Below are positions 12,961-24,804 of a stretch of 64,000 nt of DNA, in pieces (within the stretch, counting starts at the first letter, position 1; each line of letters starts with the position of its first letter). The stretch spans positions 84,302-148,301 of the forward strand of contig OENT01000225.1 of NCBI GenBank assembly GCA_900239685.1. The letters are read 5' to 3'. Source of the stretch: Rotaria macrura. Lineage: Eukaryota > Rotifera > Eurotatoria > Philodinida > Philodinidae. The position numbers were made by a program, and so were the translations under genes. The notes beneath the pieces were generated by a model that was given only the letters and a program-made list of their open reading frames with translations, did no database searches and had not been told where the DNA came from.

Positions 12961-15079
12961 AGGATAAAACGAAAGGAATAAATAAATCTCACAACCTTCT
13001 CTTGGACTGATGTACAGGTTGCAAGTAATGCAATTATCTCGCCACTAGCATGTCCTTCGATTGCACATATTTTTTGTCTAATACCAATGTTATTAAGATT
13101 CTTTCCATTAAAAAAAAAACTCATGATCGAGTTTTGGTCATCAGTATTTGTCAATATTCATATTTAATTGCATTCTAAACATCGATGTAAGTGATAATAA
13201 GAATAGTGTTTCTTTCGATAGATTGATGGAGACTATTGATTATTGTTAAGAATGAAAGATTTGTAGGGATTTAACGGCATTTTACCAAAAGTAAATAAGC
13301 TGCAAATGAAAACTTTTGCAATAGTATGACTGTAAAATACAATTAAAATATATTTTTGATTATTTCTGTTTAAAACTTTTAAAACTATATATATATATGA
13401 TAAGATGACATGTTTCTGATATTGACCTACAGAATACAATGCACTCATGCTTTTTACTTTTGTCTATCTTTGAAATCTTGATTAGGACATTGAAATGTTA
13501 CTCAAATCAAGTTTGACATTTAATTGTCTTCTAATCACATTTCGTTGACTGCATTTTCATTGAATTTTTATTAATGTTATTATTCAGTATGAGAGAGAGA
13601 GAGATAATATAGAGAAATGCATGCACCTATGTGTCCTTTCTTAAAATTGATTATATAAAAAACATTCATTCACATTAACATGAACTTTTATCTTTACAAA
13701 ACATGTGACAAAACTGGTATCTTAATTTACTATAATGATTTTGTCTATATAATCTTGTAGTTGATAACCATTTGTTTTCTATTTATCATAGCTACACAAC
13801 AAATTTAAGTTCATAAAAGTAATCTAACATTAATAGTTTGACAAGAGAATATTTCAAATTTGTCTACATAATATTTAAACACTTGACAGTATGATAATAT
13901 TTTCTGAATGTGTATCAATATATTTAATATTGATATATTTAAGTTGTAGTATTTACCCAACGAATGTTGTATAATACTCAGATATGATATATATCGAATT
14001 GTTTTTAATATATGGGTAAACCATGAATTAGAAAGTAACGATTGAAGTTTTTGTCAAACAATGGTTGATGTAAATATTTCATGAAGCTTGACGCACAACT
14101 GAAAGATCCGTAGTGTAACAATAGTGCCGAATCTTATATTATCAAATAGATTAATATTATTTCTTCACTGTGAATTTCTATGAGAAGGAAAATGTTGTGT
14201 CAAGTATTTCAATAGATAATGATATTTTTCGTCATTGAAGCAGCAACGTTCCAGATGATTCAATCGTATATCTAATAAAAAGCCAGATTTTACTATTAAA
14301 TGTTCTAATGTCTATCAACAAGTGTCAAATAATTTCATTATTTATTTATTGAACAGATATATTAATTAAAGAATATTCTTCAATTCTTACATGAACTCTA
14401 CATATATATATAGAAGGGAGTTGAGACCGATTGAGAAGGACTAAACTAGTCTAACACCTTGAAAATTGTCCCAGATGGGTCAGAAATCGATGGAACTGAT
14501 AGATTCGGTTTTATGAACGTTAAACGGAACCAAGTGATACATCGATATCTGGTTGGTCGAGTTTTGATGTCGGCTCCTGTCGTTCTTTAAGCTGAATCAC
14601 CGATTTCATTGGGACTTGCTCTAATTACTACTTCGTAAAAGAAAAACAATCGAAAAATGAAGCAAACGTTTTAAATAAAAAGCACCAAACGATCTAAAAA
14701 AAGAAAGTGTAATCAAAATAGATCGGCATCAGAAAACTATAGTTCTCTGGTTTGAATAGATTATCAATTTACTAAAATAATCTTTGGCATCACTGTAATT
14801 TCCAATATATGACAAAAACCAATGGCTAGCTAGACATTTTTATTTATTCTATCAAGGCAAAAATTAAAATATTAATATTATGGCCAAAAAACGTGTGTCA
14901 AGAAAATTTTGATTTTGCCAAATTTCTGTCACTACAGATTCGGTTCCAAACTCTAATATGTAGTAAACGATTACTTTTTTTTTACATATTCTCATATTCA
15001 AAATAAATTATCAAGAACAACTTTTTTCTTTATCAATAAAATAAACAATTGTGAAAATAATGAATGTTCGTTCGTCAAT

Positions 15080-18000
15080 TTAATGACGTTGCAATGATGT
15101 ATCAGTAAAACCTGATTTGAGAGATGCTTGATCACTCAATGCTGGTGGTCGATCATAATCATGTAATGAATGATTGTAGTTAGCACTATTTTGTTTTTGT
15201 TCAAGTCGACAAAAAACGCAGAGCAATGCTGATGATGCATCACCATTGTCACGTTTCAATTTATTGGATGAAAAATTTTTTCCACATTTTGAACACTACA
15301 ATAGAAGAAATTTCATTTTCAAATATGTAAACATCGACAATAGACATCGTTGTCGATTATACTTACACGGACAATTTTAGCATTTTTCGATGTTTTATTT
15401 TGTTCTATAACTTGTTTTATATTATCACAATTTTCTACATGCCATAGACGTATATCACAATCCTAAATAGAACATTCTATATATCAAACAAAAACAAATT
15501 GCATGACATCGAAAACTTTCAAATTCAAATAGACTTTAAATAAACTGATCAGAACAAATATTTTTCATGTATAAAATGTCTTTCGTAATATGGAAAAAGA
15601 ATCATATTGCCTGTAATGATAGCTTACAAAAATCAAACTTTCTTGATAAATCATTGAAAGGATACTAAATACTTTATGTTGTATTGGTTGAATTGTTTAT
15701 TCATCGCTTGTCAGCATGGACAAGGTATCATGAAATAGAGTCAAAGAGAAAATTAGTCATATCTATTTCAAACAGCACGTCATGATCAACATACTTTTCA
15801 AAATCGAATAATTTCATTACGGAAACAAACACGCTGCTAAATGCACGTTAGATACAATGTCATGCTGAGTTGACAACAATTCATAATCAACAAGAGAAAA
15901 TAAACTAACGATAAAGATCGTATGAAAGAAGTTTTATTTTAACGATGTAGCTTAATCGGTATGGTAGATTCATATACGTCTAGAATATTTACGGTACGGA
16001 CCATTAAATCAACTAAGGTATAAATGGATTTTTTACTTGAAACTTAATTTTAGAACACAAAAGACTTGAATTCTGTATTTCTTGTTTTTTTCGAAGGAAC
16101 AAAATTTTTTTTAGCAATTCAACATAATAAGCCTGCTCATTCATAGATACAAAAAACCTTCCTATGATTACACCATACCAAGTAAACTATAGTCACATTC
16201 AACTGAAGTCATGCACAGTATGAGAATTGTTACTGAGCATTCACGTGAAAACTACTACTCATATTTCATAGAATTTTAAATGACTGACTCAAAGAATCTG
16301 AAACATTATCCATCAATGAATATTGATGTGTGTGGACTCTTGTGTTTTTTTTTGCATGAGAAACTAAGAAATATTCTAGTCGTTGTCACTACATCCAACG
16401 TGTATACTTAGGAAGTTGTCGGATGTCAGAATGATCGCGACCCGCGTCGGAATACCGGGATTCCGACGCCTGATTTATATGTTCAAACGATGACTAGAAT
16501 CTTTTTCAATTAACCAACAGCTCATATAACTTTTCATAGAAGGGCCTCAGTCTATCATTAGATAGACGCTGCTTGTATTCATAAAGAGAAAAAATAATAA
16601 ATATAATTACCCATTACTTTTCTTTCCTTGATACTTATCGTTGTTTCTGTCATTTTTATGTTTAAATTTTATATTTCCCGTGTACTCATATTATTCGAAT
16701 CTACCGTTAGCCACAATATATTTCCGTGAGCAAAATCAGTATCGAATAGGATTGTACATTTTGTTTTTTTTTTTTATTTAATTTTATATCGTTCCACGCA
16801 TGATTGTGAGCACTTCCGATTGGTACAATTCTTGTATAATAAAATAAAAAGCTTCCTCTATAAAGTTATATGACTTCTTTTTACTTTTCTTTATATTCAC
16901 GCTTATTTGTACAAGATTTTCTAATGACACAGGCAAGGAGTCATTCTTGTTTAGAATAGTATTTTAAGTGAGCGTTTCTCTCTCTCTGCTAACGAGTGAA
17001 TGAGAAACCAATGTATTGAAATTTTTTTCAACTTTCAACCTACTATCATGTTGTTAGACTTTCATGAGAAATTCATTATGTACGTTGCAATGTAGTATAA
17101 TCTAATTCATATGATATTTCAAATTACCAGAAGTCAAAATTGACATTATAGTTTTACAATGTCAAAATTTTCATGAGCCATACTTATCTGTCATTTTCAA
17201 TGACACATACTGTATCATACACTTACATCAACATGAAGTTTATCTCGATTAAATTGTAGTAAAGTTCTATGAAATTTCTTCTGCATAACGTAGATATGGA
17301 CTATAATAAAATGTACTATTCTGATATGTTTCAGATTTATTCTCAGTTTTATTCAAATAATCGTATCAAAAGATTTTTAAATCGCTCGAACATATCTAAA
17401 TATAACTTACATTCGATACTGATACAATCCATTTATTATCACTTGTTAAGCACACATCATTAATCCAATCACGATGTCCCTATTGAAAAATAGGCCATGT
17501 CATTCATACACAGTGAAAATATTTTAATCTTATCTTACACGTAGTCCAAGCTTATGTGTCATATTTTCTAAATCCCAGAGTACAACTCGTAAATCATAAC
17601 CTCCGGTAACAAGAAGCTTGCCATCTTCCGACATGTGACAAGCCGCGATCGATCCTTCGTGTAATTTTGGTAACATTAAAGGACCTTCACGTCTATAATA
17701 GAACAAATATACATATCAATTGAACAGTTGACATGCTCAGCAGGTAGAAAAAAAGGAGGAGCATGTAAAGATGAGCATCTGAAAAGGCCATCTCATTAAT
17801 TTGAACACCCACAGAGCGAGAATGAATGGCAAGAGCTAATTGTCTTGTCACTCACCGAAAACCACCAGTTGTAGCATCATAAAGTAACACTGTTTTATCC
17901 CATGAGCATGTTGCATATAATCGTTCGAATTTATTGAATGTACAATTTGCTACAACTCCTTCATGACCTCTAGAAAAGAAAATATTTTACTTTAGCATAA

Positions 18001-19587
18001 TTAATGTAAAATTTCTCGGCTATGATTTTCCTCCATCGCTCATGCGATTGCATCATTATCAATTAGTTCATATGATATATTCTTCTTTTCTATGATTGTT
18101 ATGTTGTATAAGAGATCAATCTTTCATGACATAGCATATTCTTATGTCTTGCATCATTGATTGACAAGTGAGCCAATCTCTATCTGTATATATAAATATG
18201 TACCTTAATGTCATTGTCGAACGATGAGAAACAAGATCGAAAAATTTTGTCGTTTTATCTGCTGACGTTGTTATGATTCGATCGTCTAACATATTGAATT
18301 GACAACTCGTTATCGTTGATTCATGTACATTAGGTATTCGTGTACTCATAACACCACTTGTCGCATCCCAAATTGTAAGAATACTATCTAAGTCAGTACC
18401 CGAACATAATGATTTACCATCATGAGATATGTGACAATTTGTAACAATATGTTCATGAACACCTTTCCACTACGAGTACAAAGGACAATATTAATAAATT
18501 AGATCATGATACTAGACTTAGAAGAATGAATTCTTATACAATTTCTTTGCCAGTTTCTACGTCAAAACAACGAACTGTCTTATCCCAACTACATGAATAT
18601 AAACTAGAAAACAACAATGATTAATTGATTTTTATATAATTGTATTATAATAGATGTACCGAGTTGCTTCTTGATTGATACGCACTGCTGGTACAGCAGC
18701 CATATCATGATTAAGTTTATATTGATGAATTTGCTTTCCACTATCGAAATCCCATATACGTGCTGTATTGTCATTTGATCCTGTTAAAAGCCAATTTTTA
18801 TTTTCAATCAATTGGCATGAATGAATAGGTCCTGTATGTCCATGATACAATTTAATTTCAACCTACAATTACATGTATGTATTGTATTGCATAAAATCAT
18901 ATTATACATGATAAATCAATGAAAAGGTGAACAGTATCTGATTTCATCGGTTGAATTGATGGAAAGAATGAATAGAGGTAGGCAAATTCTTGACAATGTT
19001 GATAATAAATCTTTTGATCAAGAAAACAGAAACAAGAAGAAACAAAAAGAAAAAGGAAAAGCATCCGTTCGATCTTAATAATAATGATGATGATCACTAG
19101 AACATCATTACATTCTTTAATCATATCGTGATTATCAATTGAATAATAAATGCATGACGGATTTCTTTTTTTTTTTTTGCTCTTGTCAAGCCTCGGGATA
19201 GACATTCACATAAGACTAACAGTAACTAGGAAATCATCAGTGTTTTATATTACATCATAGAAAGGTAAGCTTATGATAATAGGCATCATGTCGTGACCTG
19301 ACTGTTGTGTTAGAAGTTCAGGGGCGGGCAGGCGATCGTCGCCACAGATCATCCATCCTTACTACCAATGACACCTCCCATCGAGATCAAGATTAATCAT
19401 TGAGAACGACGGGTCAGGCGATCAATCACTTTGCGGAAAATTATGAAGCTTATAAATAATGATTAAAATGCATACGAAAGAATAAAATAAGCAAACTAAA
19501 ACCTACTTGTGCCGAACTTTCATGGACCCATTCTGCATTCGATGCAAGTGGTTCCATCAAATTTAAACTATGCGATTGTAACTCCAT
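15080..19587 (-). CDS. WDR88: WD repeat-containing protein 88 orthologue, 9 exons
   Basis: Exons on the minus strand: 19587-19507, 18862-18660, 18603-18540, 18469-18204, 17969-17856, 17692-17539, 17479-17411, 15462-15367, 15295-15080. Phases agree and give about 420 aa. Seven WD40 repeats run from residue 28 to about 345, with GH...WD signatures such as LYHGHTGPIHSC, LTGSNDNTARIWDFDSG, SCSWDKTVRCFDVETGK and GHRDWINDV. The diagnostic part is the C-terminal cysteine cluster, CSKCGKNF followed by CVFCR, which WDR88 also has after its propeller and which may form a small zinc ribbon. The protein is probably a scaffold; its role is poorly known in any animal. Introns are short except the last-but-one (15463-17410, about 1.95 kb) and the first (18863-19506). 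An in-frame ATG upstream at 19638 is possible, but the one at 19587 gives the conserved start. Confidence 0.88.
16367..16506. other. Structured insert: nested inverted repeats in a WDR88 intron
   Basis: Outer arms at about 16374-16387 and 16483-16496 can pair over 14 positions if G-U is allowed. They enclose two hairpins. One has arms ACATCCAAC and GTTGTCGGATGT (16391-16427). The other is a perfect 10-bp stem, GCGTCGGAAT with ATTCCGACGC (16444-16469). The segment is much richer in G+C than its surroundings. It may be a short non-autonomous transposon or an intronic RNA; neither tRNA boxes nor a hammerhead core are visible. Confidence 0.45.
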
Positions 19588-21869
19588 CGTTTTCTTTCCT
19601 TTTAAAAAATAATATATGTGATGACTTTCTTCTTTCACTGGAATCTATTGCGTGTAAGAATTACAATTCTTTCTTTTTCTTTTCATTTCTATATATTGAA
19701 CAAACACACATGCCGACACTTTTCGTCTCTGAGGTGATGATGATGAAAGAAAACAAAAAAAAAAAACACCTCAAAACAGAGAACGCAGAACAAAATGAAA
19801 CTACTCTACTACTAGATTTAATATTACGTATTAAACGGAAATTTCTTGATTTCCTTCTTTCTTTTCGTTAAAAGTATTTGAATTCATTCATGTAAACACG
19901 ATTATGTTTGTAACGAGTCGAATAATTGAACAAGAAGAAGAAGAAAAAGAAAAGTGAATCTTACTGCAAATGAATTAGGTTAATTGTAAATTTCGAAGAC
20001 CAGAGAAGACATTGTTCTCTTTTGTGCGCTCTCTCTCTCTCTCTATGTTCTCTTTCTTTTTTTCTTCTTTTCTTTCTCTCTGTGTCTCTTGACGGTTAAT
20101 CGAGAACTCGAGGAATGCTCATCATTTCTTGTTCATAATTCAACTCAACGAATCCACAAAGCTTTTTACCGACTATCACGCTATTGTCATCATCAATGTT
20201 CTTAGAATAGATAATGACAAGAATTTTATAAAAAAAAAAACAACATATAACAAACTACATTTATCCGTTCGAGTGTCAAGTGAAGACCATCGGAAACAAT
20301 TGTGGTGTGAAGGTTACACCGCAAATTATAAGATTGATATCTTCAAGTAAGTTATTTTATTTTTCATAATTATATGCATGAATTTGTATATTGCTTGAAT
20401 GCATGTTCAAATAGCATGACTGACTGACAAACAAGTTAAGAAAAGTCAATCGACTATGAAGTATTGACCATGATGATAAAACTTAATTGTTCAACATTGA
20501 ATTAGCGATTTCATCTACTGTATTTGATAGATACGAATGAATGACTGGTTAGAAATTATAATATTAAAAATCTATACATATGCAACATTGTTGTGTACCT
20601 CATAATTCTTTTAGAAATGTAAAATATGAAGAATTTCATAGTGAAAGAAATCGTGTTTTCTTTTGCATAGATTCAATCAATTGACTATCATTGCGTTCAC
20701 ATGTTTGAATAAAAAATCATAGGAACACATGAGAAGAATATTCATAACGGCAACAAAAGAAAACGAGAAATCCATTTGCGTGGAGTGTTGATTGATCATG
20801 TCTTTTGCTTGACTTATGTATATGAGTGAGTTGCATCATGGATGTTGTTAAGAGATTCAAGAGCACATATACATACATATAAGATGAGCACGTGCATCCT
20901 AATAGTTCAAACATTATAAGAAACTAAATCCAATTTCTTCTTATTCTTTTCTCTCTGCTCTATTATCGTTGATGGGATCCCGTGTGTCATTCATCATCAT
21001 TTATATCGATCTAATTCCAAATTCTTAGCTTTGTCTTCGGCAGCATTGTTGTAATGTTGAATAGTAGACGAAGAATAAATTATTCTATCTATAGGTCTTT
21101 TTATTTTTGCTTTGTCTGACTTGTATTGAACAATCTTTTGTCTGTATAAGCTATTGCACGTCTGTTCTCTTTATGTAATAAACCGTTCAAGTGCCTGTAG
21201 TCACTCAAAAGTTAACTTTCTCTTTTTTCTTTTCTTTGTACTTTACATAGTCTGTGCTTGTTGTCTATGAGAGAAATACATGTAGCAATGAGACAGACTG
21301 AACAGTTGTTCTTTTTTTTCCTATTGTTGACATATGGCAAAAGCTACATAGAATCGAATTTCGTATAAACACACACATCTACGTCAATTAATTGTTTGAT
21401 GTTTAGAAGAAAGAAAGAAAAATTACACACATACATAGTGTATGTAAAAAAAAAAAAAGAAAATGAGTGAATCATTTTGATATTCAATAGAATTGTAATC
21501 TATTTGAATGATGTGATTATAAATACAAAGGTGTATTAAAATTTTTGACAGAGACGGATAAAAGTCGATATCAGACTTCACATTATGATCACCTGTTATT
21601 TGTTGTAGCTAAACAACAAATATGATTTTAATGGAGAAGAGACACGAATAAAGAAGAAAAAAAATCGAAATTAGTACGTAGGTGTGCGTCTAAATATGCA
21701 CGTATATGTAAGCTATGTATCGAGTATAAAACGAGAGAACGAGAAAGAATGATCTAAGTGACGTCTACCATTAAAAAGTTAATCACACCCGAGACATTTA
21801 TATGAATGTCCCAAACGGTTAGTATATGTATTATTTCAGACGCAATGTGGCAGACGTTTATCGATAATA
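19588..21869. other. Divergent intergenic region between WDR88 and the Ig gene
   Basis: About 2.3 kb between two divergently transcribed genes, so it should contain both promoters. It has pyrimidine runs (a (TC)n block at 20031-20044) and poly-A/T tracts. No TATA box can be assigned with confidence, and no exon is seen. The open frames at 19.5-20.4 kb have no splice partner or recognisable domain. Confidence 0.45.
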
Positions 21870-24750
21870 ATGATCAACATCGCTATCAACTTGTCGTTTC
21901 GAAGATTTTCTGATTTTGTCATTTTTTATTTTCTTCTATTATTACCATTAACATATTGTAGTAAGTAATTAGTCCTATGGGAATGATTATCTTTATTTAG
22001 TTATTTTAAATTTATTGTAAATTTTACAGCTGATGTTTCAACTGCACCAAGGACAACAATGCATAGAACATGTGGTACTGATGTTGAATTGGCTTGTCCG
22101 ATTCGTTCAATAAAAAGATCCGATGAAGTGGTATGTCCTTGAGATTAATCGAATGTCGAATTAGGGTTTTCTTTTTCTTCTATTGAAAAATTCCCTGGAG
22201 AGAATGAAATGATTTTCTAATTATCTCAAAAAAAGTGAAATGCCGACAACATATAACTTTCAAGTTGCATTGAGCTACCATCTAGGAATATATTGGTTTT
22301 AGACATTTTTATGGATTTCTATTCTAAAATCTTGATTATTGAAAATGTACTGTCTATTGAGAAGTGAATATTCAATTTATCATCAACAGAGAAAGATCCA
22401 ATCGGATTGTCATGTTCTCTGCTTTCCTTCGAATAGATATGTATATTTGACAAACATTAGTTGTACATCTTGCGTATAGAATTCAATGAATATTCGTATG
22501 TTGATACTGGATATGCATCATGTTTTATTTGAAACTAAAGCATAAGACATAGTTCATATGTACGATATATTTATGATGATATCTAAATCAAAAACGAAAT
22601 TAGGAACAAACTTTGAAGACATATTACTTAAATTTCTTACATTCTAGACTTCATGGTTTCGTCCGAATTCATCCCAAAATCGTTTGTCGCTTATTGCCAT
22701 TGGTCATAGACTTTTACCTGAATATGCAGCAAGTGGTCGTTTTGATTTAATATCATCATCGTCAGTATCTCGTTTATTAATAAATAATATTTCAATAGAC
22801 GATCAAGGTTATTATACATGTAAATCAAGTACCATTGGTCAACATAGTATTAAACTTATTGTGAATTGTAAGTTTTGTTTATTGAGAGAAAAAAACGAAC
22901 ATGTATTGTTTTGATCATTTTTTGTTTTGTTTTTAAAAATTAGCTAATCCACATCTTTCACCATCGTCACCTATTCTACTTTATCCGGTCAATCGAACAT
23001 TTACAATAGCATGTTCTCTCTTATGTGATTCATCAATCGAAATTAAAAATTTAATTTGGCTTGTCAATGGACAAGTATTAGATGAGGATAGACAAAAGGT
23101 TCTTATTGAAACAATATCATTTAATACACGACGTTTAACAGTCTTCATGCAAACGAAAGATAGCCATTTTAATCAAACATATTATACTTGTCGATACAAT
23201 GGAAAAGAATCATCAATTTTAGTTAGACGACGAACTAGTAAGTGTTCATATCTCTTCTAGTTCGTTTCAAGAATATTTTTTATTCAAGACAAATTTTCGA
23301 GCATAGTTGAAATTCTCTTTGAATCTGTTTAAGTCTAATTTTCATCTATGAAATATATGCGGCATGAAATAATACTCTGGTCACATGTAAAAAACAAAAT
23401 TGAAAAATGATCTTTTTTTACAATGACTCTCTCATATCAATTCAAAAACAGTGCACCATGTCAAATATTTATGTATGAATTGATCAACATTGAATCAGAC
23501 GAGCGTTAGCCAATATTTTTCGAGTATCTTTTTACTTCTATGAGAAAATATTCGATAGTCAAATAAAATTTTCTCTCGATTGGTAGGTTTTGTGTGCTGC
23601 ATGTCTCATATCGCACTCGATAGAATATGTTAGTCTCATGTCTTTTTTTTATTATTGAAGTTTATTTACAATATAGAACAATACATAATATATGTGTATT
23701 GTCATTTTCTTTAATGAAAACTAGAATACGTTCTATATTGATCCTATTGTTGAAATTCGATAAATGATTCAACACAAGTTTAGATCAGAATTACATAAGT
23801 TGCCGTGCATTCTCATACTGAAATGATCGATTCACTACATATTCATGTTGTAGCAGTAGATTATTACGGTAGACTTAGGCCAATGTTAAGAACTGTAAGC
23901 TTCTTTATTGTTATTACTTATCACTTGATTAAAGCTTATATTAATCTAAAATTAGACAATATCTTAGCATAATAGCTTTATGATGTATTGAATCGTGTTT
24001 AGAAAATTGACGAGACGATTCATACACGATGGATATGTACGTTTTCAGAAATAATTATTTCATAGTAAAGTTTTATCTGTGTATACTACTGTGAGGATTT
24101 GAGTAAATTTTCGATCAGACAACGTTCATCCCTATGTATAGAATGTCTGCGAATGTTCTTCAAATTGAATTCATATATTTCAAGAGGTAACATTCTCTCA
24201 GCCAGTCAGAATACTGGACAATATTAATGTTGATAAAGCCAAGAGTGAGACAAAGAGTCACCGGAACTGAAGTGGTACTCGAATGGTCATGGTAAGCAAT
24301 GGTTCATAAGAAAACAAAGAGTAGTTCATCGTAGTCGAAAATCTTTACGATAGTTGCTTTGTAATACTTTCGTTTTTGTTTTTTTTTATGTATGAAAATT
24401 TTTCCTTTTGTATCGATCGAAAGTAAGTCAATTTAGTTAGTTCTTTTCTCTTGAAATTCTTTGTTAATCATTCCGATATCAATTTGAACTGACTTATACA
24501 ATCGTATGTGTCAGATATCATTAATTTCAAAAATGATTTAACTAGTCGATAGAATTCATTCGAGTTTTTATTTCTTATTTTTTTTTTAATTTTAGAAGAA
24601 GAATTACACCGTTTACCACGTCAAGAAGGTTCATCATCTGCTTATTTACTTCAAGCAGCATTTGATACAGCTGAAATGCAGTATCGATTCTCATATAAAT
24701 ATCTTCTCATATTTTTATTATCACTAAAACTGTTTAATTGTGCAATATAG
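21870..24750 (+). CDS. Secreted two-Ig-domain protein, probably GPI-anchored, 5 exons
   Basis: Exons 21870-21960, 22030-22130, 22648-22867, 22944-23237 and 24596-24750 give 286 aa with consistent phase. Exon 1 encodes a signal peptide (a basic start, then VIFYFLLLLPLTYC). Ig domain 1 (about 35-135) has the first Cys in VELACPI, the core Trp in TSWFRP and the DQGYYTC signature of the F strand. Ig domain 2 (about 140-235) has FTIACSLLC, core Trp in LIWLVNG and NQTYYTCRYN, which also carries an N-glycosylation site. After a short Ser/Glu-rich linker the protein ends in a hydrophobic tail (YLLIFLLSLKLFNCAI) with nothing after it, as in GPI-anchor signals. It is likely a cell-surface adhesion or recognition protein; the subfamily is not clear. 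An AATAAA at 24798 sits next to the stop codon of the convergent gene. Confidence 0.82.
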
Positions 24751-24804
24751 TCGTTGACTTTTGTTATTGATTTTTTGTTTTTTAGTATCCTATTTTAAAT
24801 AAAT

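Larger units (their letters stand above)
10836..15079. other. Intergenic with microsatellites
   Basis: About 4.2 kb between two minus-strand genes. It holds a (TC)n run at 11719-11751, a (GATA)n/(GACA)n block at 12924-12960, a short (TA)n at 13390, a short (GA)n near 13590 and poly-A/T tracts. Short open frames here have biased, repeat-driven composition and no splice partners. A less AT-rich island at 14411-14640 is treated as a finding. Confidence 0.5.

Noticed and set aside
20129-20350. 73-aa plus-strand frame before the Ig gene
   Set aside because: Although a GTAAGT follows it, the residues show no domain and the exon cannot be joined in phase to the Ig gene, which has its own signal-peptide exon.
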